Source of the DNA: CAYXVJ01 sp050309435
GTDB taxonomy: Bacteria > Bacillota > Clostridia > Saccharofermentanales > Fastidiosipilaceae
DNA: 58,183 nt
Direction: 5' to 3'
Assembly (NCBI GenBank): GCA_050309435.1
Contig: JBNRMJ010000033.1
Coordinates: forward strand, 1-58,183
In this document: one piece after another, positions 40,519 to 49,621 of the stretch
How the letters are laid out: every line of letters begins with the position of its first letter
How positions within the stretch are numbered: position 1 is the stretch's first letter
The notes under the pieces: model-generated
The model's database searches: none
Told to the model about the DNA's origin: nothing
Seen by the model: the letters and a program-made list of their open reading frames with translations, nothing else
Position numbers and translations under genes: made by a program

Positions 40519-41103
40519 ATGAGTTTGGTACCAATGGTAGTCGAACAGACCTCGCGCGGCGAGCGTTCATATGATATTTATTCAAGATTATTAAAAGAAA
40601 GAATTATCTTCCTGAGCGAAGATGTCAACTCGACCACGGCCAGTCTGATTACGGCCCAAATGCTCTTCCTGGAAGCCGAAGATCCGGATAAGGACATCAT
40701 GTTTTATATCAACAGCCCCGGTGGCGAGGTCACTTCGGGTATGATGATTTACGATACGATGCAGTACATCAAGCCGGATGTCCAGACGATTTGCGTAGGT
40801 ATGGCTGCTAGCATGGGCGCATTCTTACTGGCTGCCGGAACGAAGGGCAAGCGTTTTGCCCTGCCAAACGCGGAAGTCATGATTCACCAGCCTTCCGGCG
40901 GTGCTCAGGGTCAGGCCACGGATATCGTGATTGCCGCCGAGCACATCGTGAAGATGAAGAACAAGTTAAATGACATTCTGGCGGAGCGTACGGGTCAGCC
41001 GATCGAAAAGATCAGAATCGACACGGAACGCGATCACTGGATGTCAGCCGACGAGGCCTTGGCCTACGGTTTGGTCGATAAGATTATGGATAGGAGCCAA
41101 TAA
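40519..41103 (+). CDS. clpP: ATP-dependent Clp protease proteolytic subunit
   Basis: Self-compartmentalised serine protease, 194 residues. Catalytic triad is S98 (GMAASMGAFLL), H123 (MIHQPSGG) and an Asp near 172 in the DHWMSADEALAYG segment. Length and motifs are standard. AAAGGAGCG precedes the ATG. clpX starts three bases after the stop. Confidence 0.98.
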   Translation: MSLVPMVVEQTSRGERSYDIYSRLLKERIIFLSEDVNSTTASLITAQMLFLEAEDPDKDIMFYINSPGGEVTSGMMIYDTMQYIKPDVQTICVGMAASMGAFLLAAGTKGKRFALPNAEVMIHQPSGGAQGQATDIVIAAEHIVKMKNKLNDILAERTGQPIEKIRIDTERDHWMSADEALAYGLVDKIMDRSQ

Positions 41104-41106
41104 ATC

Positions 41107-42450
41107 ATGTCAGGTAACGGTAAGAACGGTAAACAAGATCTTTTTTCGCCGCTTGTTTGCTCATTTTGCGGGAAGGATGAATCAATGGTCGAGCGTTTGA
41201 TCGCCGGCCCCGGAGTCTACATCTGTAATGAGTGTGTTGAACTCTGTCACGAAATTCTTTCTGCCGAAGAATTTAAGAACAAGGCCGGATCGAGTGCGTT
41301 ACCGGATAGAGTACCGTCACCTCGTGAAATGAAGGAAGCCCTGGATCAGTACGTCATCGGACAAGACGAGGCGAAGAAGGTCCTGGCGGTTGCCGTTTAC
41401 AATCACTATAAACGTATTTATTCCGGTGCCTCCGCTCTGCCTGCGCAGCAAGCCAAGGGGAAGAAAGCTTCTTTGAACTCCGATAAAGAGAGTGCGACGA
41501 AGAGCAATACAGATGATGTCGAGCTTGCCAAGAGCAATATTCTTCTTCTTGGACCGACCGGTTCCGGAAAGACTCTCCTGGCGCAGACGCTGGCCAGGAT
41601 TCTGGACGTTCCTTTCGCTATTGCCGATGCTACCGCATTGACCGAAGCCGGCTATGTCGGCGAGGATGTCGAGAATATCTTGCTTAAGTTGTTACAGAAT
41701 GCTGATTTTGACATTGAAAGAGCCGAACGCGGAATTATCTACATCGATGAAATCGATAAAATTACGCGCCGTTCGGATAATCCTTCGATCACCCGCGATG
41801 TCAGCGGCGAGGGCGTGCAGCAGGCTCTACTTAAGATTCTTGAGAGCACGGTTGCCAATGTTCCTCCGCAAGGTGGCCGCAAGCATCCGCATCAGGAGTT
41901 CATTCAGATCGACACAACGAATATACTCTTCATTGTCGGCGGTGCTTTCGACGGTATCGAGAAAGTTATTTCCGAACGTATCGGAAAGAACTCCATCGGT
42001 TTCGGAGCGAAAGTGGAGAGTGTGGGCGAGCAGAAAGCAGACGAGCTTCGACATATGCTCATGCCTCAGGATCTTTTGAAGTTTGGATTGATTCCGGAGT
42101 TCATCGGTCGTATCCCCGTTACAGTTACGCTTGATAACCTCGATGAGCAAGCGATGGTTCGCATCCTGCAGGAACCCCGCAATGCTCTGATTAAGCAGTA
42201 CAAACGCCTTCTGGAGATGGATAACGTTGATCTGGATTTCACCGAAGATGCTGTGATCGAGATCGCCCGCCTGGCTCTGGCTAGAAAGACCGGTGCCAGA
42301 GGTCTTCGTTCCATCCTCGAAAACTGCATGAAGGATGTCATGTTCGATATCCCGAGCCGTGATGATATCGTGAAGTGCACGATTACCAGAGAAGCGGTAC
42401 TGGGCGAAGCCCTGCCTATTCTGGAAACCGATGAATTGAAGTCGGCTTAA
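41107..42450 (+). CDS. clpX: ATP-dependent Clp protease ATP-binding subunit ClpX
   Basis: Unfoldase partner of ClpP, 447 residues. The N-terminal zinc-binding domain has CSFCGKDES and CNECVELC. Walker A is LLGPTGSGKTLLAQ, Walker B GIIYIDEIDKI, followed by the sensor and ClpP-binding loop regions. A slightly longer polar insert (QQAKGKKASLNSDKESATKSN) stands before Walker A. Operon with clpP. Confidence 0.98.
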   Translation: MSGNGKNGKQDLFSPLVCSFCGKDESMVERLIAGPGVYICNECVELCHEILSAEEFKNKAGSSALPDRVPSPREMKEALDQYVIGQDEAKKVLAVAVYNHYKRIYSGASALPAQQAKGKKASLNSDKESATKSNTDDVELAKSNILLLGPTGSGKTLLAQTLARILDVPFAIADATALTEAGYVGEDVENILLKLLQNADFDIERAERGIIYIDEIDKITRRSDNPSITRDVSGEGVQQALLKILESTVANVPPQGGRKHPHQEFIQIDTTNILFIVGGAFDGIEKVISERIGKNSIGFGAKVESVGEQKADELRHMLMPQDLLKFGLIPEFIGRIPVTVTLDNLDEQAMVRILQEPRNALIKQYKRLLEMDNVDLDFTEDAVIEIARLALARKTGARGLRSILENCMKDVMFDIPSRDDIVKCTITREAVLGEALPILETDELKSA

Positions 42451-42470
42451 GCGAAATAATTGATGCGAAG

Positions 42471-42509
42471 ACCGCAGATGCCTGTTAACTCGGGCATTTG
42501 CGGTTTTTT
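42471..42509 (+). terminator. Intrinsic terminator of clpPX
   Basis: ACCGCAGATGCC (42471-42482) pairs with GGCATTTGCGGT (42493-42504) over 12 positions with one G-T pair, followed by TTTTTT. Confidence 0.9.
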
Positions 42510-42628
42510 GTTTTTTACGGGGTTTTAGCGAAAAAGAATGAAAAGCCGATGCCTGCCGTGCTTAGATCTTTTTTATACTGCAGGTAATCAAACAAGCCGC
42601 CGAAAGGCCGGGTTTTAAGGAGGATTTT

Positions 42629-42913
42629 ATGAGTACAGACGTGAAGCAGAGTCAACGGCAGGAACGAGCAGATCGCGATGACGAGGTAACCTTCGAAATC
42701 ATGGAACATATCGGTAGCTTATCGACGTCATCCAGTGGATGGAAAAGAGAGGTCAATATTGTAGCCTGGAACGGCAGACAACCCAGACTGGATATCCGTG
42801 ACTGGAATCCGGAACACACGAAGATGAGCAGAGGTGTCGGATTAAACGGTACGGAAACGGAAAATCTCGTCGCTTTACTGCGCGATTTCAATCCACTGCA
42901 AGCCGGTATCTGA
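42629..42913 (+). CDS. PC4/YdbC-family nucleic acid-binding protein
   Basis: A 94-residue protein. After a polar tail (1-18) comes the YdbC/PC4 domain: VTFEIMEHIGSLSTSSSGWK, NIVAWNGRQPRLDIRDW and GVGLNGTETENLVALL. This family folds like the eukaryotic PC4 coactivator and binds single-stranded nucleic acid. AAGGAGG precedes the ATG and it has its own terminator. Confidence 0.85.
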   Translation: MSTDVKQSQRQERADRDDEVTFEIMEHIGSLSTSSSGWKREVNIVAWNGRQPRLDIRDWNPEHTKMSRGVGLNGTETENLVALLRDFNPLQAGI

Positions 42914-42931
42914 GTCGTTTTTCTGAGTTGG

Positions 42932-42966
42932 GAGAGGTTTTGTTCCGGCAAAACCTCTCTTTCTTT
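42932..42966 (+). terminator. Intrinsic terminator
   Basis: GAGAGGTTTTG (42932-42942) pairs perfectly with CAAAACCTCTC (42949-42959) around TTCCGG, followed by TTTCTTT. Confidence 0.88.
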
Positions 42967-43034
42967 ACTTACGATATGTCGGTGATATGCGTTTTTAGCA
43001 GGATGATCTTCTATTTTAACTTATGGCCTATATC

Positions 43035-43043
43035 TGGTAGAAT
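43035..43043 (+). promoter_or_regulatory. Extended -10 promoter of the AraC-type regulator
   Basis: TGGTAGAAT (TGN plus TAGAAT) is 69 bases before the ATG at 43112. Confidence 0.45.
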
Positions 43044-43111
43044 TTTATTTGGCGCCAAACAAGTAGTATGCGGCGCACGATTCAAGGATTCAGGGAGTGA
43101 GGTTTTGCTTT

Positions 43112-44101
43112 ATGTTGGAAGATTTATTACCGGCAATAGATGATGAATTTTTGGGAAAATTCGGATCTGTACCGTTCCTGGTTGAAGGTGCGAAACGTTA
43201 TTTCTCCGAAGGGGCGACGCCGGCGAAACCCAGCGTACATTCAGCCCATGAATTGACCTATGTACGTCGCGGTAAAGTGCGATTCTATATTAAAGGTAAA
43301 TCTTACTTGGTTAATGAAGAAAATGCCATCGTTATTAAACCCAACCAGGAGCATAGCTACTTGATTCTGGAAGGGCCATGCGAGATGGTCGCTGTATATT
43401 TTGGTTTCACTAAACCGGAAAATGAGAATGATACATATAAAACCATCAAACCGCAGACGGGACCAAATAGTGCACAAATCCATCAGAATCTGACCGTATC
43501 CTCGGTTTCCATTGACGAGTTTTTCGCATTTACCGGCAGCAGCGAGGCGAAAGTCATTACAGATGCCCAGGAACCGGCATTTATGATAGACGGTCCTTAC
43601 CGGAAAGATACGGCTAATCTGGTAGAACGCATTCTCGAGGAGAGCCAGGGCAGCGAGATTGCCCGGAATCTAATGATGAGACTGCTGGCAATAGAACTGG
43701 TAGTCGTTGTTTCGCGCGCACTTAAATCGGCTTGGGAGAAAAGCCTGCGGATTCGCGACGGTAAGGCCAGAGAGCTGGTTACGATTGCCAGAGATTATAT
43801 CGCCGCGAACTACGACCATGATCTGACCGTAGCCGATGTGGCCAACTATGTTTTCCTGAGTCAGGGTTACTTTGCCAGAGCGTTTCGTGATGAAGTCGGC
43901 ATGAGCCCGATGGCCTATATGATGAAAGTTCGTGTGGAAGAAGCATGCAAGCTGCTGAGCGTCGGAGATCTGAAAATATCCAGCATCGCGACGCGTGTCG
44001 GTTTCTCCAGTCCGCAGCGTTTTAATTCGGCATTCCGTAAACATACCGGCATGTCGCCGATGGCTTATCGCAAGTTCTTACAGGAAAATGAGGAACAATG
44101 A
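43112..44101 (+). CDS. AraC-family transcriptional regulator
   Basis: A 329-residue regulator with an N-terminal cupin-type sensor domain (about 20-110: SAHELTYVRRGKVRFYIKG) and two C-terminal helix-turn-helix units (DLTVADVANYVFLSQGYFARAFRDE and KISSIATRVGFSSPQRFNSAFRKHTGMSP). I start at ATG 43112, nine bases after GTGAGG; a GTG at 43097 is in frame but lies inside that ribosome site. The stop overlaps the start of the YitT gene (ATGA), so the two form one operon. Confidence 0.92.
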   Translation: MLEDLLPAIDDEFLGKFGSVPFLVEGAKRYFSEGATPAKPSVHSAHELTYVRRGKVRFYIKGKSYLVNEENAIVIKPNQEHSYLILEGPCEMVAVYFGFTKPENENDTYKTIKPQTGPNSAQIHQNLTVSSVSIDEFFAFTGSSEAKVITDAQEPAFMIDGPYRKDTANLVERILEESQGSEIARNLMMRLLAIELVVVVSRALKSAWEKSLRIRDGKARELVTIARDYIAANYDHDLTVADVANYVFLSQGYFARAFRDEVGMSPMAYMMKVRVEEACKLLSVGDLKISSIATRVGFSSPQRFNSAFRKHTGMSPMAYRKFLQENEEQ

Positions 44102-45024
44102 GAATGTCAGCCCTTAACCTTAAGTCACTGGCGAAAACCGCCTTTATGTTGATAGGCGGTGCCTTTCTTTGTGCCCTCGCAATTAATATTTTTTATCTTC
44201 CGTCACAGCTAACCATGGGTGGCATATCCGGTATGGCTTCTATTATTTATCAGCTCGGAAAGATGCCATTACCTTTTGGTATTTTTGTCGCGTTGATAAA
44301 CCTGCCGCTCTTTATGATCGGCGGTATGCAGATTTCCCGGCGTTTTATTGTCAACAGCATGATCGGTACGATTGTATATTCTCTTGTCATTGACTTGACG
44401 GAACCTGCCATGGTTGCGTTTTACGAGAAATACATGGCTTCGCAGACGAACGGATCGGCTGATCTCTTTTTAGCTTCTATCGTCGGCGGAGTGCTCTATG
44501 GTGTCGGGCTAGGCTTTATGCTGTTCAGTGGTTACACGACGGGCGGTACGGATATTATCGCGATTTTGTTCAGACGAAAGTTCCATCATTTCAGTCTGGG
44601 GCAGATTCTCTGGGTGATGGATGCCGCGGTTATAGCCAGCTCGGCATACTTTTACCGGAATTCCAGCGAAAGCAGTATCATCGCTACCTTGTATTCGGCT
44701 ATCTCTATTTATCTGACGAGTAAAGGCATCGACTTCGTTCTGGAAGGTTTTAACTTCCAGCGTACGGCCTTTATTATTTCGGAAAAGCGTGACACCATAT
44801 CGCAACGGATTATGGTCGAGCTGGACAGGGGATTGACTTCATTGAAAGGGACCGGCGCTTACACCGGTAAAGAGCAAAACGTTTTGCTTTGTGTTTTGTC
44901 AAAGGAACAGATCGGCCGTCTGAAACAAATTGTGACAGAAGAAGATCCACTTGCTTTCGTTTTCGTGATGGATACCCGCGAAGTCGTCGGTGAAGGTTTC
45001 GGTACGGATCAGTATCTCAAGTAG
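44098..45024 (+). CDS. YitT-family membrane protein
   Basis: A 308-residue protein. Five or six membrane helices make up the DUF161/YitT domain (ALAINIFYLPSQLTMGGISGMA near the N terminus, GYTTGGTDIIAILFRRKF in the middle). A C-terminal soluble DUF2179 domain follows (about 225-308: GTGAYTGKEQNVLLCVLSKEQ, ending DTREVVGEGF). Function of the family is unknown. Translationally coupled to the AraC-type regulator. Confidence 0.9.
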   Translation: MRMSALNLKSLAKTAFMLIGGAFLCALAINIFYLPSQLTMGGISGMASIIYQLGKMPLPFGIFVALINLPLFMIGGMQISRRFIVNSMIGTIVYSLVIDLTEPAMVAFYEKYMASQTNGSADLFLASIVGGVLYGVGLGFMLFSGYTTGGTDIIAILFRRKFHHFSLGQILWVMDAAVIASSAYFYRNSSESSIIATLYSAISIYLTSKGIDFVLEGFNFQRTAFIISEKRDTISQRIMVELDRGLTSLKGTGAYTGKEQNVLLCVLSKEQIGRLKQIVTEEDPLAFVFVMDTREVVGEGFGTDQYLK

Positions 45025-45126
45025 TTTTTCTGCTTATTTCGTCTTTATTTGTAATTTCTAGCACTTAAATCCATTTTCGTTAATTTATGTGAATTGAACA
45101 GAACGCGCTACCAAACTTTACTCAGC

Positions 45127-45155
45127 TTGACTTAATTTGAAACAAATGTTACAAT
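45127..45155 (+). promoter_or_regulatory. Strong promoter of veg
   Basis: TTGACT (45127-45132), 17-base spacer, TACAAT (45150-45155), 30 bases before the ATG. The hexamers and spacing resemble the known strong B. subtilis veg promoter (TTGACA-17-TACAAT). Confidence 0.87.
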
Positions 45156-45184
45156 TAACTAAGTTTGAGATCAGGAGGTCAGCC

Positions 45185-45445
45185 ATGATTGCGAAAAACG
45201 ATGTGGAGCAGTGCCGTAGTGACTTGAGTGCCTGTTTAGGACGAAAAGTTAAACTCAGATCGAATGGTGGACGCAAACGTGTCATCATTCACGAAGGAAT
45301 TTTGGATAGCTGCTATCCAAACGTGTTTACGGTTCGATGTGATCGAAAACAAAGTAAATATCCCGAATTGATATCATTCAGCTATGTTGATATTCTTACG
45401 GAAGCCGTGGAAGTTGCCGTAGAATATGAATCAATTTCGAGCTAA
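45185..45445 (+). CDS. veg: Veg protein
   Basis: An 86-residue Veg-family protein (ENDVEQCRSDLSACLGRKV-like start, then KLRSNGGRKRVIIHEGILDSCYPNVF and FSYVDILTEAVE). In B. subtilis Veg influences biofilm matrix expression. ATG 45185 follows AGGAGG at seven bases; the upstream in-frame ATG at 45137 lies inside the promoter and is rejected. Gene order veg-ispE also occurs in Bacillus, where sspF lies between; no sspF here. Confidence 0.94.
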   Translation: MIAKNDVEQCRSDLSACLGRKVKLRSNGGRKRVIIHEGILDSCYPNVFTVRCDRKQSKYPELISFSYVDILTEAVEVAVEYESISS

Positions 45446-45534
45446 TCGTTTATCAGCTGTGTATTTTAGCCAAATTTCAATTAGATATTCCATTTGCGCG
45501 GTATTACGTGTAAACTTGCCGTTATAACTGGATT

Positions 45535-45563
45535 AAACTTCTGTCGGAAGGCAGAAGTTTTTT
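45535..45563 (+). terminator. Intrinsic terminator of veg
   Basis: AAACTTCTG (45535-45543) pairs with CAGAAGTTT (45552-45560), with Ts continuing to 45563. The space 45446-45534 shows nothing else. Confidence 0.87.
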
Positions 45564-45607
45564 ATGTGAATATTGGAACAGATACATTAACAGATTAAGG
45601 AAATATC

Positions 45608-46696
45608 ATGCCCTGGATAAAAGATGCAATAGCCCCCGGAAAAATAAACTTATACCTGGATATCACCGGCCGTCGGGATGACGGCTATCATTCGCTTGAT
45701 ACCGTCATGCAAACCATTGACATGGCAGACCTCGTTCAGGCGCAGATGCTGTCCGAGACAGCTGCTGTCCGTATGTTTAATGAAGAACAGTCGCCGCTGC
45801 CGGCGGCCGCGGAACTGAGCCCTGCTTTAAGCATGAGCATCGAGTTGACCTGGTTCTCCAAATCAGGAGAGTGGCAGAGCGCAGACGCCGTTCGTCAGAA
45901 CACCTGCTATAAGGCGGCTAAACTATTCTGGCTTCATGCCGTCGGAGAAGAAGGCATGGCGGTTGGCCCGAAGCAAAGATTACTGGTTCGTATCCACAAA
46001 CGCATTCCGATGGAGGCAGGTTTGGGCGGAGGCAGCGCGGATGCGGCAGCGCTTCTTGACTTGCTCTGGCAGGTTTACGGAAAACCCTTTCCCTATGCCG
46101 AACTGGAAGATATTGCTTTCGCGACAGGAGCCGATGTGCCGTTTTGCCTGAAGGGCGGTACAAGGCACTGTACCGGTATAGGAGAAGAGCTGGGCTATCT
46201 GCCGAGCCTTCCTGCCTGGGAGCTGTTAATCGTCAAGCCGGCCGCGGGAAGCAACACGAAGCAGGCCTTCGAGCGTTACGACGAGTGGATGCAGTCCGAA
46301 GCGTTAGCGGCGAAACTGAAAGGCACGGTCGCTCCCGATGCGTTTAGAACGAAGCTCACGGAAATAGCCTTTAACGCGAAAGTGAATCTGCGTCAAGCCG
46401 ACGAACTTGTTGATCTGAGTGATCTGCAGCAGTACGGCGGAAACATTTTCGAGTCGCTGATCGTCGATCAGATGCCCGAGTTGCGAAAGCTTCTGGACGG
46501 GCTCAAAGACATGTATCCCCAGGCGCTGACCTCGCTTTCCGGATCGGGAACCGCCTGCTTTGTCCTCTTTGGTGCCAGAGAAGCCGGCATTGATTTAAAG
46601 GAACTGCATGTCTTCCTGGATGCTGTGCTCGGACAAGGTGAATACAAGATTTACCGGACTCGTTTAAAGAAGGGCAGATTCGGAACCGAATCGTAA
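45608..46696 (+). CDS. ispE: 4-diphosphocytidyl-2-C-methyl-D-erythritol kinase
   Basis: GHMP kinase of the non-mevalonate isoprenoid pathway. N-terminal substrate motif APGKINLYLDITGRRDDGYH, ATP loop PMEAGLGGGSADAAAL and C-terminal SLSGSGTACFVLF are all present. At 362 residues it is 60-70 longer than usual; extra residues lie between about 45 and 105 and in the C-terminal half. AAGGAAA precedes the ATG. A CCGGAAA/TTTCCGG hairpin (46714-46739) follows the stop, just before the rpmH promoter. Confidence 0.94.
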   Translation: MPWIKDAIAPGKINLYLDITGRRDDGYHSLDTVMQTIDMADLVQAQMLSETAAVRMFNEEQSPLPAAAELSPALSMSIELTWFSKSGEWQSADAVRQNTCYKAAKLFWLHAVGEEGMAVGPKQRLLVRIHKRIPMEAGLGGGSADAAALLDLLWQVYGKPFPYAELEDIAFATGADVPFCLKGGTRHCTGIGEELGYLPSLPAWELLIVKPAAGSNTKQAFERYDEWMQSEALAAKLKGTVAPDAFRTKLTEIAFNAKVNLRQADELVDLSDLQQYGGNIFESLIVDQMPELRKLLDGLKDMYPQALTSLSGSGTACFVLFGAREAGIDLKELHVFLDAVLGQGEYKIYRTRLKKGRFGTES

Positions 46697-46744
46697 AGAG
46701 TGGAAATTTGTTGCCGGAAAGCCAAGAAGCTGTTTCCGGTGGCA

Positions 46745-46774
46745 TTGACAAGTCGAAGAAAATAACGCTATAAT
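46745..46774 (+). promoter_or_regulatory. Consensus promoter of rpmH-rnpA
   Basis: Perfect TTGACA (46745-46750) and TATAAT (46769-46774) with an 18-base spacer, 37 bases before the rpmH ATG. Confidence 0.92.
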
Positions 46775-46811
46775 CTAGTGCATTATGGAATTAAGGGCGG
46801 AGGTGAAATAG

Positions 46812-46949
46812 ATGTCAAAAATGACCTTCCAGCCAAAGAAGCGTCAGCGTAGCCGTGAACATGGTTTCCGCAAGAGAATGCTGACGACCAGTGGCAGAGA
46901 CGTTTTACGAAGAAGACGGCTTAAGGGACGAAAGAAGTTATCGGCCTAA
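46812..46949 (+). CDS. rpmH: 50S ribosomal protein L34
   Basis: A 45-residue ribosomal protein reading MSKMTFQPKKRQRSREHG..., then GFRKRMLTTSGRDVLRRRR and LKGRKKLSA, the full L34 sequence pattern. GGAGGTG stands six bases before the ATG at 46812; the family core begins at the second Met (46821). It opens the conserved oriC-side cluster. Confidence 0.97.
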   Translation: MSKMTFQPKKRQRSREHGFRKRMLTTSGRDVLRRRRLKGRKKLSA

Positions 46950-46957
46950 GTTTGATG

Positions 46958-46989
46958 AAGACCGCCGGCGGAGTGGTCTTTATTCTTTT
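46958..46989 (+). terminator. Attenuator-like hairpin between rpmH and rnpA
   Basis: AAGACCGC (46958-46965) pairs with GTGGTCTT (46973-46980), followed by TATTCTTTT. Partial termination here would keep RNase P protein below L34 levels. Confidence 0.6.
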
Positions 46990-47049
46990 ACAAGAGATTG
47001 TAGAGAATAGAGAGTGCTATGACCGGCGTTATTTGTAGAATGGAGAAGC

Positions 47050-47427
47050 ATGGGGCAGATACCGACAATTAAGCTGAACCGTGAGTTTTCTCTTGTCTAT
47101 CGTAAGGGTAATAAGGTTCATACACACAGTTTGATACTCCACGTGTATGAACGACGCAAACAAAGCGGTATACGGCTGGGAGTGGCGGTCAGTCATTCGA
47201 TCCGTACGGCCGTGGAGCGTAATCGCTTGAAGCGTTTGCTGCGAGAGGCATTCAGACACGAAGTCGGGAATTTACGAAGCGGATACGATATAATCCTAAC
47301 CGGTAAAGACCTGAAGCCGCGAGCTGAGTACCGGCATTTGGTTAAAGATTTGCGTTATGCTTTACGGCGGGCGAATCTTTACCGGGAATCCGAAGCAAAC
47401 AGCGATAGCCGAAACGACAACTCATGA
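47050..47427 (+). CDS. rnpA: Ribonuclease P protein component
   Basis: Protein cofactor of RNase P, 125 residues. The signature AVERNRLKRLLREAFR (RNR motif) is near 58-73, preceded by GIRLGVAVSHSIRTA. GGAGAAG precedes the ATG. The stop overlaps the yidD start by 4 bp. Confidence 0.97.
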   Translation: MGQIPTIKLNREFSLVYRKGNKVHTHSLILHVYERRKQSGIRLGVAVSHSIRTAVERNRLKRLLREAFRHEVGNLRSGYDIILTGKDLKPRAEYRHLVKDLRYALRRANLYRESEANSDSRNDNS

Positions 47428-47654
47428 AGCGAATCTTATTATGGTTAATACGTGCCTACCAACAGGAAATTTCTCCTATGTTGGGACCCAGTTGCCGTTT
47501 CGTACCGACTTGTTCTCAGTATGCGATCGACGCCATAAGCCATTATGGAGCGATCCGGGGAACAGCCAAGGCAATCTGGCGCATTTTGCGTTGCAACCCG
47601 TTCAGTAAAGGTGGATATGATCCGGCTGTACCTGATTCGGAGAAGACTGAGTAA
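47424..47654 (+). CDS. yidD: Membrane protein insertion efficiency factor YidD
   Basis: A 76-residue protein with the family pattern: amphipathic N-terminal helix (MKRILLWLIRAYQQEISPML), then CRFVPTCSQYAIDAI and RILRCNPFSKGGYDPAV with three conserved cysteines. Assists YidC, whose gene follows 23 bases later. ATGA overlap with rnpA. Confidence 0.97.
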   Translation: MKRILLWLIRAYQQEISPMLGPSCRFVPTCSQYAIDAISHYGAIRGTAKAIWRILRCNPFSKGGYDPAVPDSEKTE

Positions 47655-47677
47655 TTTTAAATAAAGAGGATATGCTT

Positions 47678-48721
47678 ATGGACTTAATCGCACTACCAAT
47701 CGTGGCAGGTATTTTAGACCCGCTGTATGTGGCCTTCGGCTGGATCATACAAAAGCTCTACTTTATCTTCGGCAACTATGGTGTAACAATTATTATCTTT
47801 ACGATCTTCATCCGTTCGATCATGATTCCGCTTTATACCAAGCAGCAGAAGACCACGTTGAAGCAAGGTCAGCTGAGTGACGAGATTGCGGAGCTCAAAC
47901 GTCATTATAAGGATGACAACCAGGGCTTTACGCTCGCTCAGCAGGAACTGTTTAAGAATCATAAGATTTCGATGTTCAGTGGCTGTTTGCCTCAGCTAGT
48001 CGCCCTCTTCATGATCTGGCCGATCTGGCGTATCATATCCAGCCCTCTTCGCTATATCATGGGTGTTTCGGTTGAAAATATCTCAGAAATGGGTAACCGC
48101 TTGAATCAGATGGGCTTGCTCACCGATGGTGACCTCAGAAATATTGTCAACCGCGATATTCCGATTATTTCGGTTCTCAGTGAAAATGGTAAAGCACTCT
48201 CCGAGATGGTTGGCGAAGGTTTAATCGGTGCAGATCAGATTCTGAATCTTAAATTCCTGGGCTTAAACCTCGGTGTTCAGCCCACCTGGCAGCCCGCACT
48301 GCTCTTCGGCGATCAAATGGGTGTTTATCTTCCGCTCTTAATCATCCCGGTTCTCGCCGTTATCACTACCTTCCTTGTTTCGAAGATCACCGAGGTCACA
48401 AACCCGGCGATGGCACAGAATAAGAAAAATGCTGAACTGGCTAAACGAAATCCCGCCCGCGATGGTTCGCAGCAGCCCGATCAGGCAGCCAGCTTGATGA
48501 AATCCATGAAGTTCATGATGCCTGTCATGACGCTGATGACTGTTTTCTTCGCTCCCGCGGCGATGGGCATGTACTGGGTTATCGGTAACTTGATGGCTAT
48601 AGTTCAATCGCTTTTGTTGTATAATCTCTATACAAAACCTGTGTATCAGAAAATGGAAGAGCAGGAAAAACAAGCTAACCAGATTCTGAATCCCAAAAAA
48701 GGAGTCGACAACAATGGCTAA
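47678..48721 (+). CDS. yidC: Membrane protein insertase YidC/OxaA
   Basis: A 347-residue Oxa1-family insertase of the Gram-positive type. The conserved Arg of the hydrophilic groove is in FIRSIMIPLYTKQQ. Membrane helices are near 15-50, 105-125, 215-235 and 275-300. No lipobox Cys is visible at the N terminus, unlike SpoIIIJ-type relatives. The ATG at 47678 is seven bases after AAAGAGGA; the ATG six bases earlier is too close. Overlaps jag by 8 bp. Confidence 0.94.
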   Translation: MDLIALPIVAGILDPLYVAFGWIIQKLYFIFGNYGVTIIIFTIFIRSIMIPLYTKQQKTTLKQGQLSDEIAELKRHYKDDNQGFTLAQQELFKNHKISMFSGCLPQLVALFMIWPIWRIISSPLRYIMGVSVENISEMGNRLNQMGLLTDGDLRNIVNRDIPIISVLSENGKALSEMVGEGLIGADQILNLKFLGLNLGVQPTWQPALLFGDQMGVYLPLLIIPVLAVITTFLVSKITEVTNPAMAQNKKNAELAKRNPARDGSQQPDQAASLMKSMKFMMPVMTLMTVFFAPAAMGMYWVIGNLMAIVQSLLLYNLYTKPVYQKMEEQEKQANQILNPKKGVDNNG

Positions 48722-49589
48722 ATCCGTAGAAAAAACCGGAAAAACAATTGATGATGCCGTCCGTGATGCTTTGGAAGAACTGGGTGTCGGTATCGACGAA
48801 GTCGTGATTGACGTGCTGGATGAAGGGGATAGCGGTATCCTCGGTATCGGCCGCAAGCCCGCTCGTGTCCTGGTTACTTATGATGACTTGACTCTTGATG
48901 TTTTACCTGATGATGCGAATTTAGATACAGTCGATAACACTCAATACGATTATTCCGAAGAATCCCTCGAGCGTGCCGTGGAAAATGATCCCGGCATGCT
49001 AAACGATGCCGAGTTTCAGGAAGATCTGGAAAGCGATGCGATCCTGGACACCGTTGAAGACAGCTTGACAGCCGATGATCAGGAACCGGTATATTTCGGC
49101 GATGACGATGCAGACCTGGCCGATGCCACGACCGAAGACCTGGCTCTGAAAGCCCTGGATTATCTGGAACAGATTTTTGCCTATATGGATATCGAGGCGG
49201 AGTTTAGCTATACTCACGAAGATGACCGTATTATGGTTGATATCGAAGGCGATGATGTCGGTGCCGTTATCGGCCATCGCGGCGAAACACTCAATGCACT
49301 GCAATACCTGACCAGCCTGGTCGTTAATCGCGAGAGCGATAAACACTTGTATCTGACTCTTGACATTTCCGGTTATCGAAAACGTCGGGAGAAAGCTTTA
49401 ACGGACATGGCTAAGCGTACGGCTAACCGGGTCATCGAAGTTGGAAAAGATTTCGTGATGGAGCCCATGCCGGCCGCCGAGCGTCGAATCGTCCATACGG
49501 CGCTGCAGGATTATCCGGGGGTAAGAACCGAGAGTGAAGGCGTAGAGCCCAGACGTTCGGTCGTCATTATTCCGACGAAACGCAGATAA
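48714..49589 (+). CDS. jag: RNA-binding protein Jag/KhpB
   Basis: A 291-residue protein with an N-terminal Jag-N domain (about 1-50: TIDDAVRDALEELGVGIDEVVIDVLDEG), a long acidic linker (about 60-150), a KH domain (about 150-215: VGAVIGHRGETLNALQYL) and a C-terminal R3H domain (about 225-290: MPAAERRIVHTALQDYPGVRTESEG). AAAAGGAG lies within the end of yidC. Links RNA binding to cell-envelope growth in Firmicutes. Confidence 0.95.
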   Translation: MAKSVEKTGKTIDDAVRDALEELGVGIDEVVIDVLDEGDSGILGIGRKPARVLVTYDDLTLDVLPDDANLDTVDNTQYDYSEESLERAVENDPGMLNDAEFQEDLESDAILDTVEDSLTADDQEPVYFGDDDADLADATTEDLALKALDYLEQIFAYMDIEAEFSYTHEDDRIMVDIEGDDVGAVIGHRGETLNALQYLTSLVVNRESDKHLYLTLDISGYRKRREKALTDMAKRTANRVIEVGKDFVMEPMPAAERRIVHTALQDYPGVRTESEGVEPRRSVVIIPTKRR

Positions 49590-49621
49590 TGCGCTTCGAT
49601 CCGGATAGATAAGCACATGAG

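Noticed and set aside
43241..44044. Minus-strand frames within the AraC-type gene
   Set aside because: Contained in a well-supported plus-strand gene with no motifs of their own.
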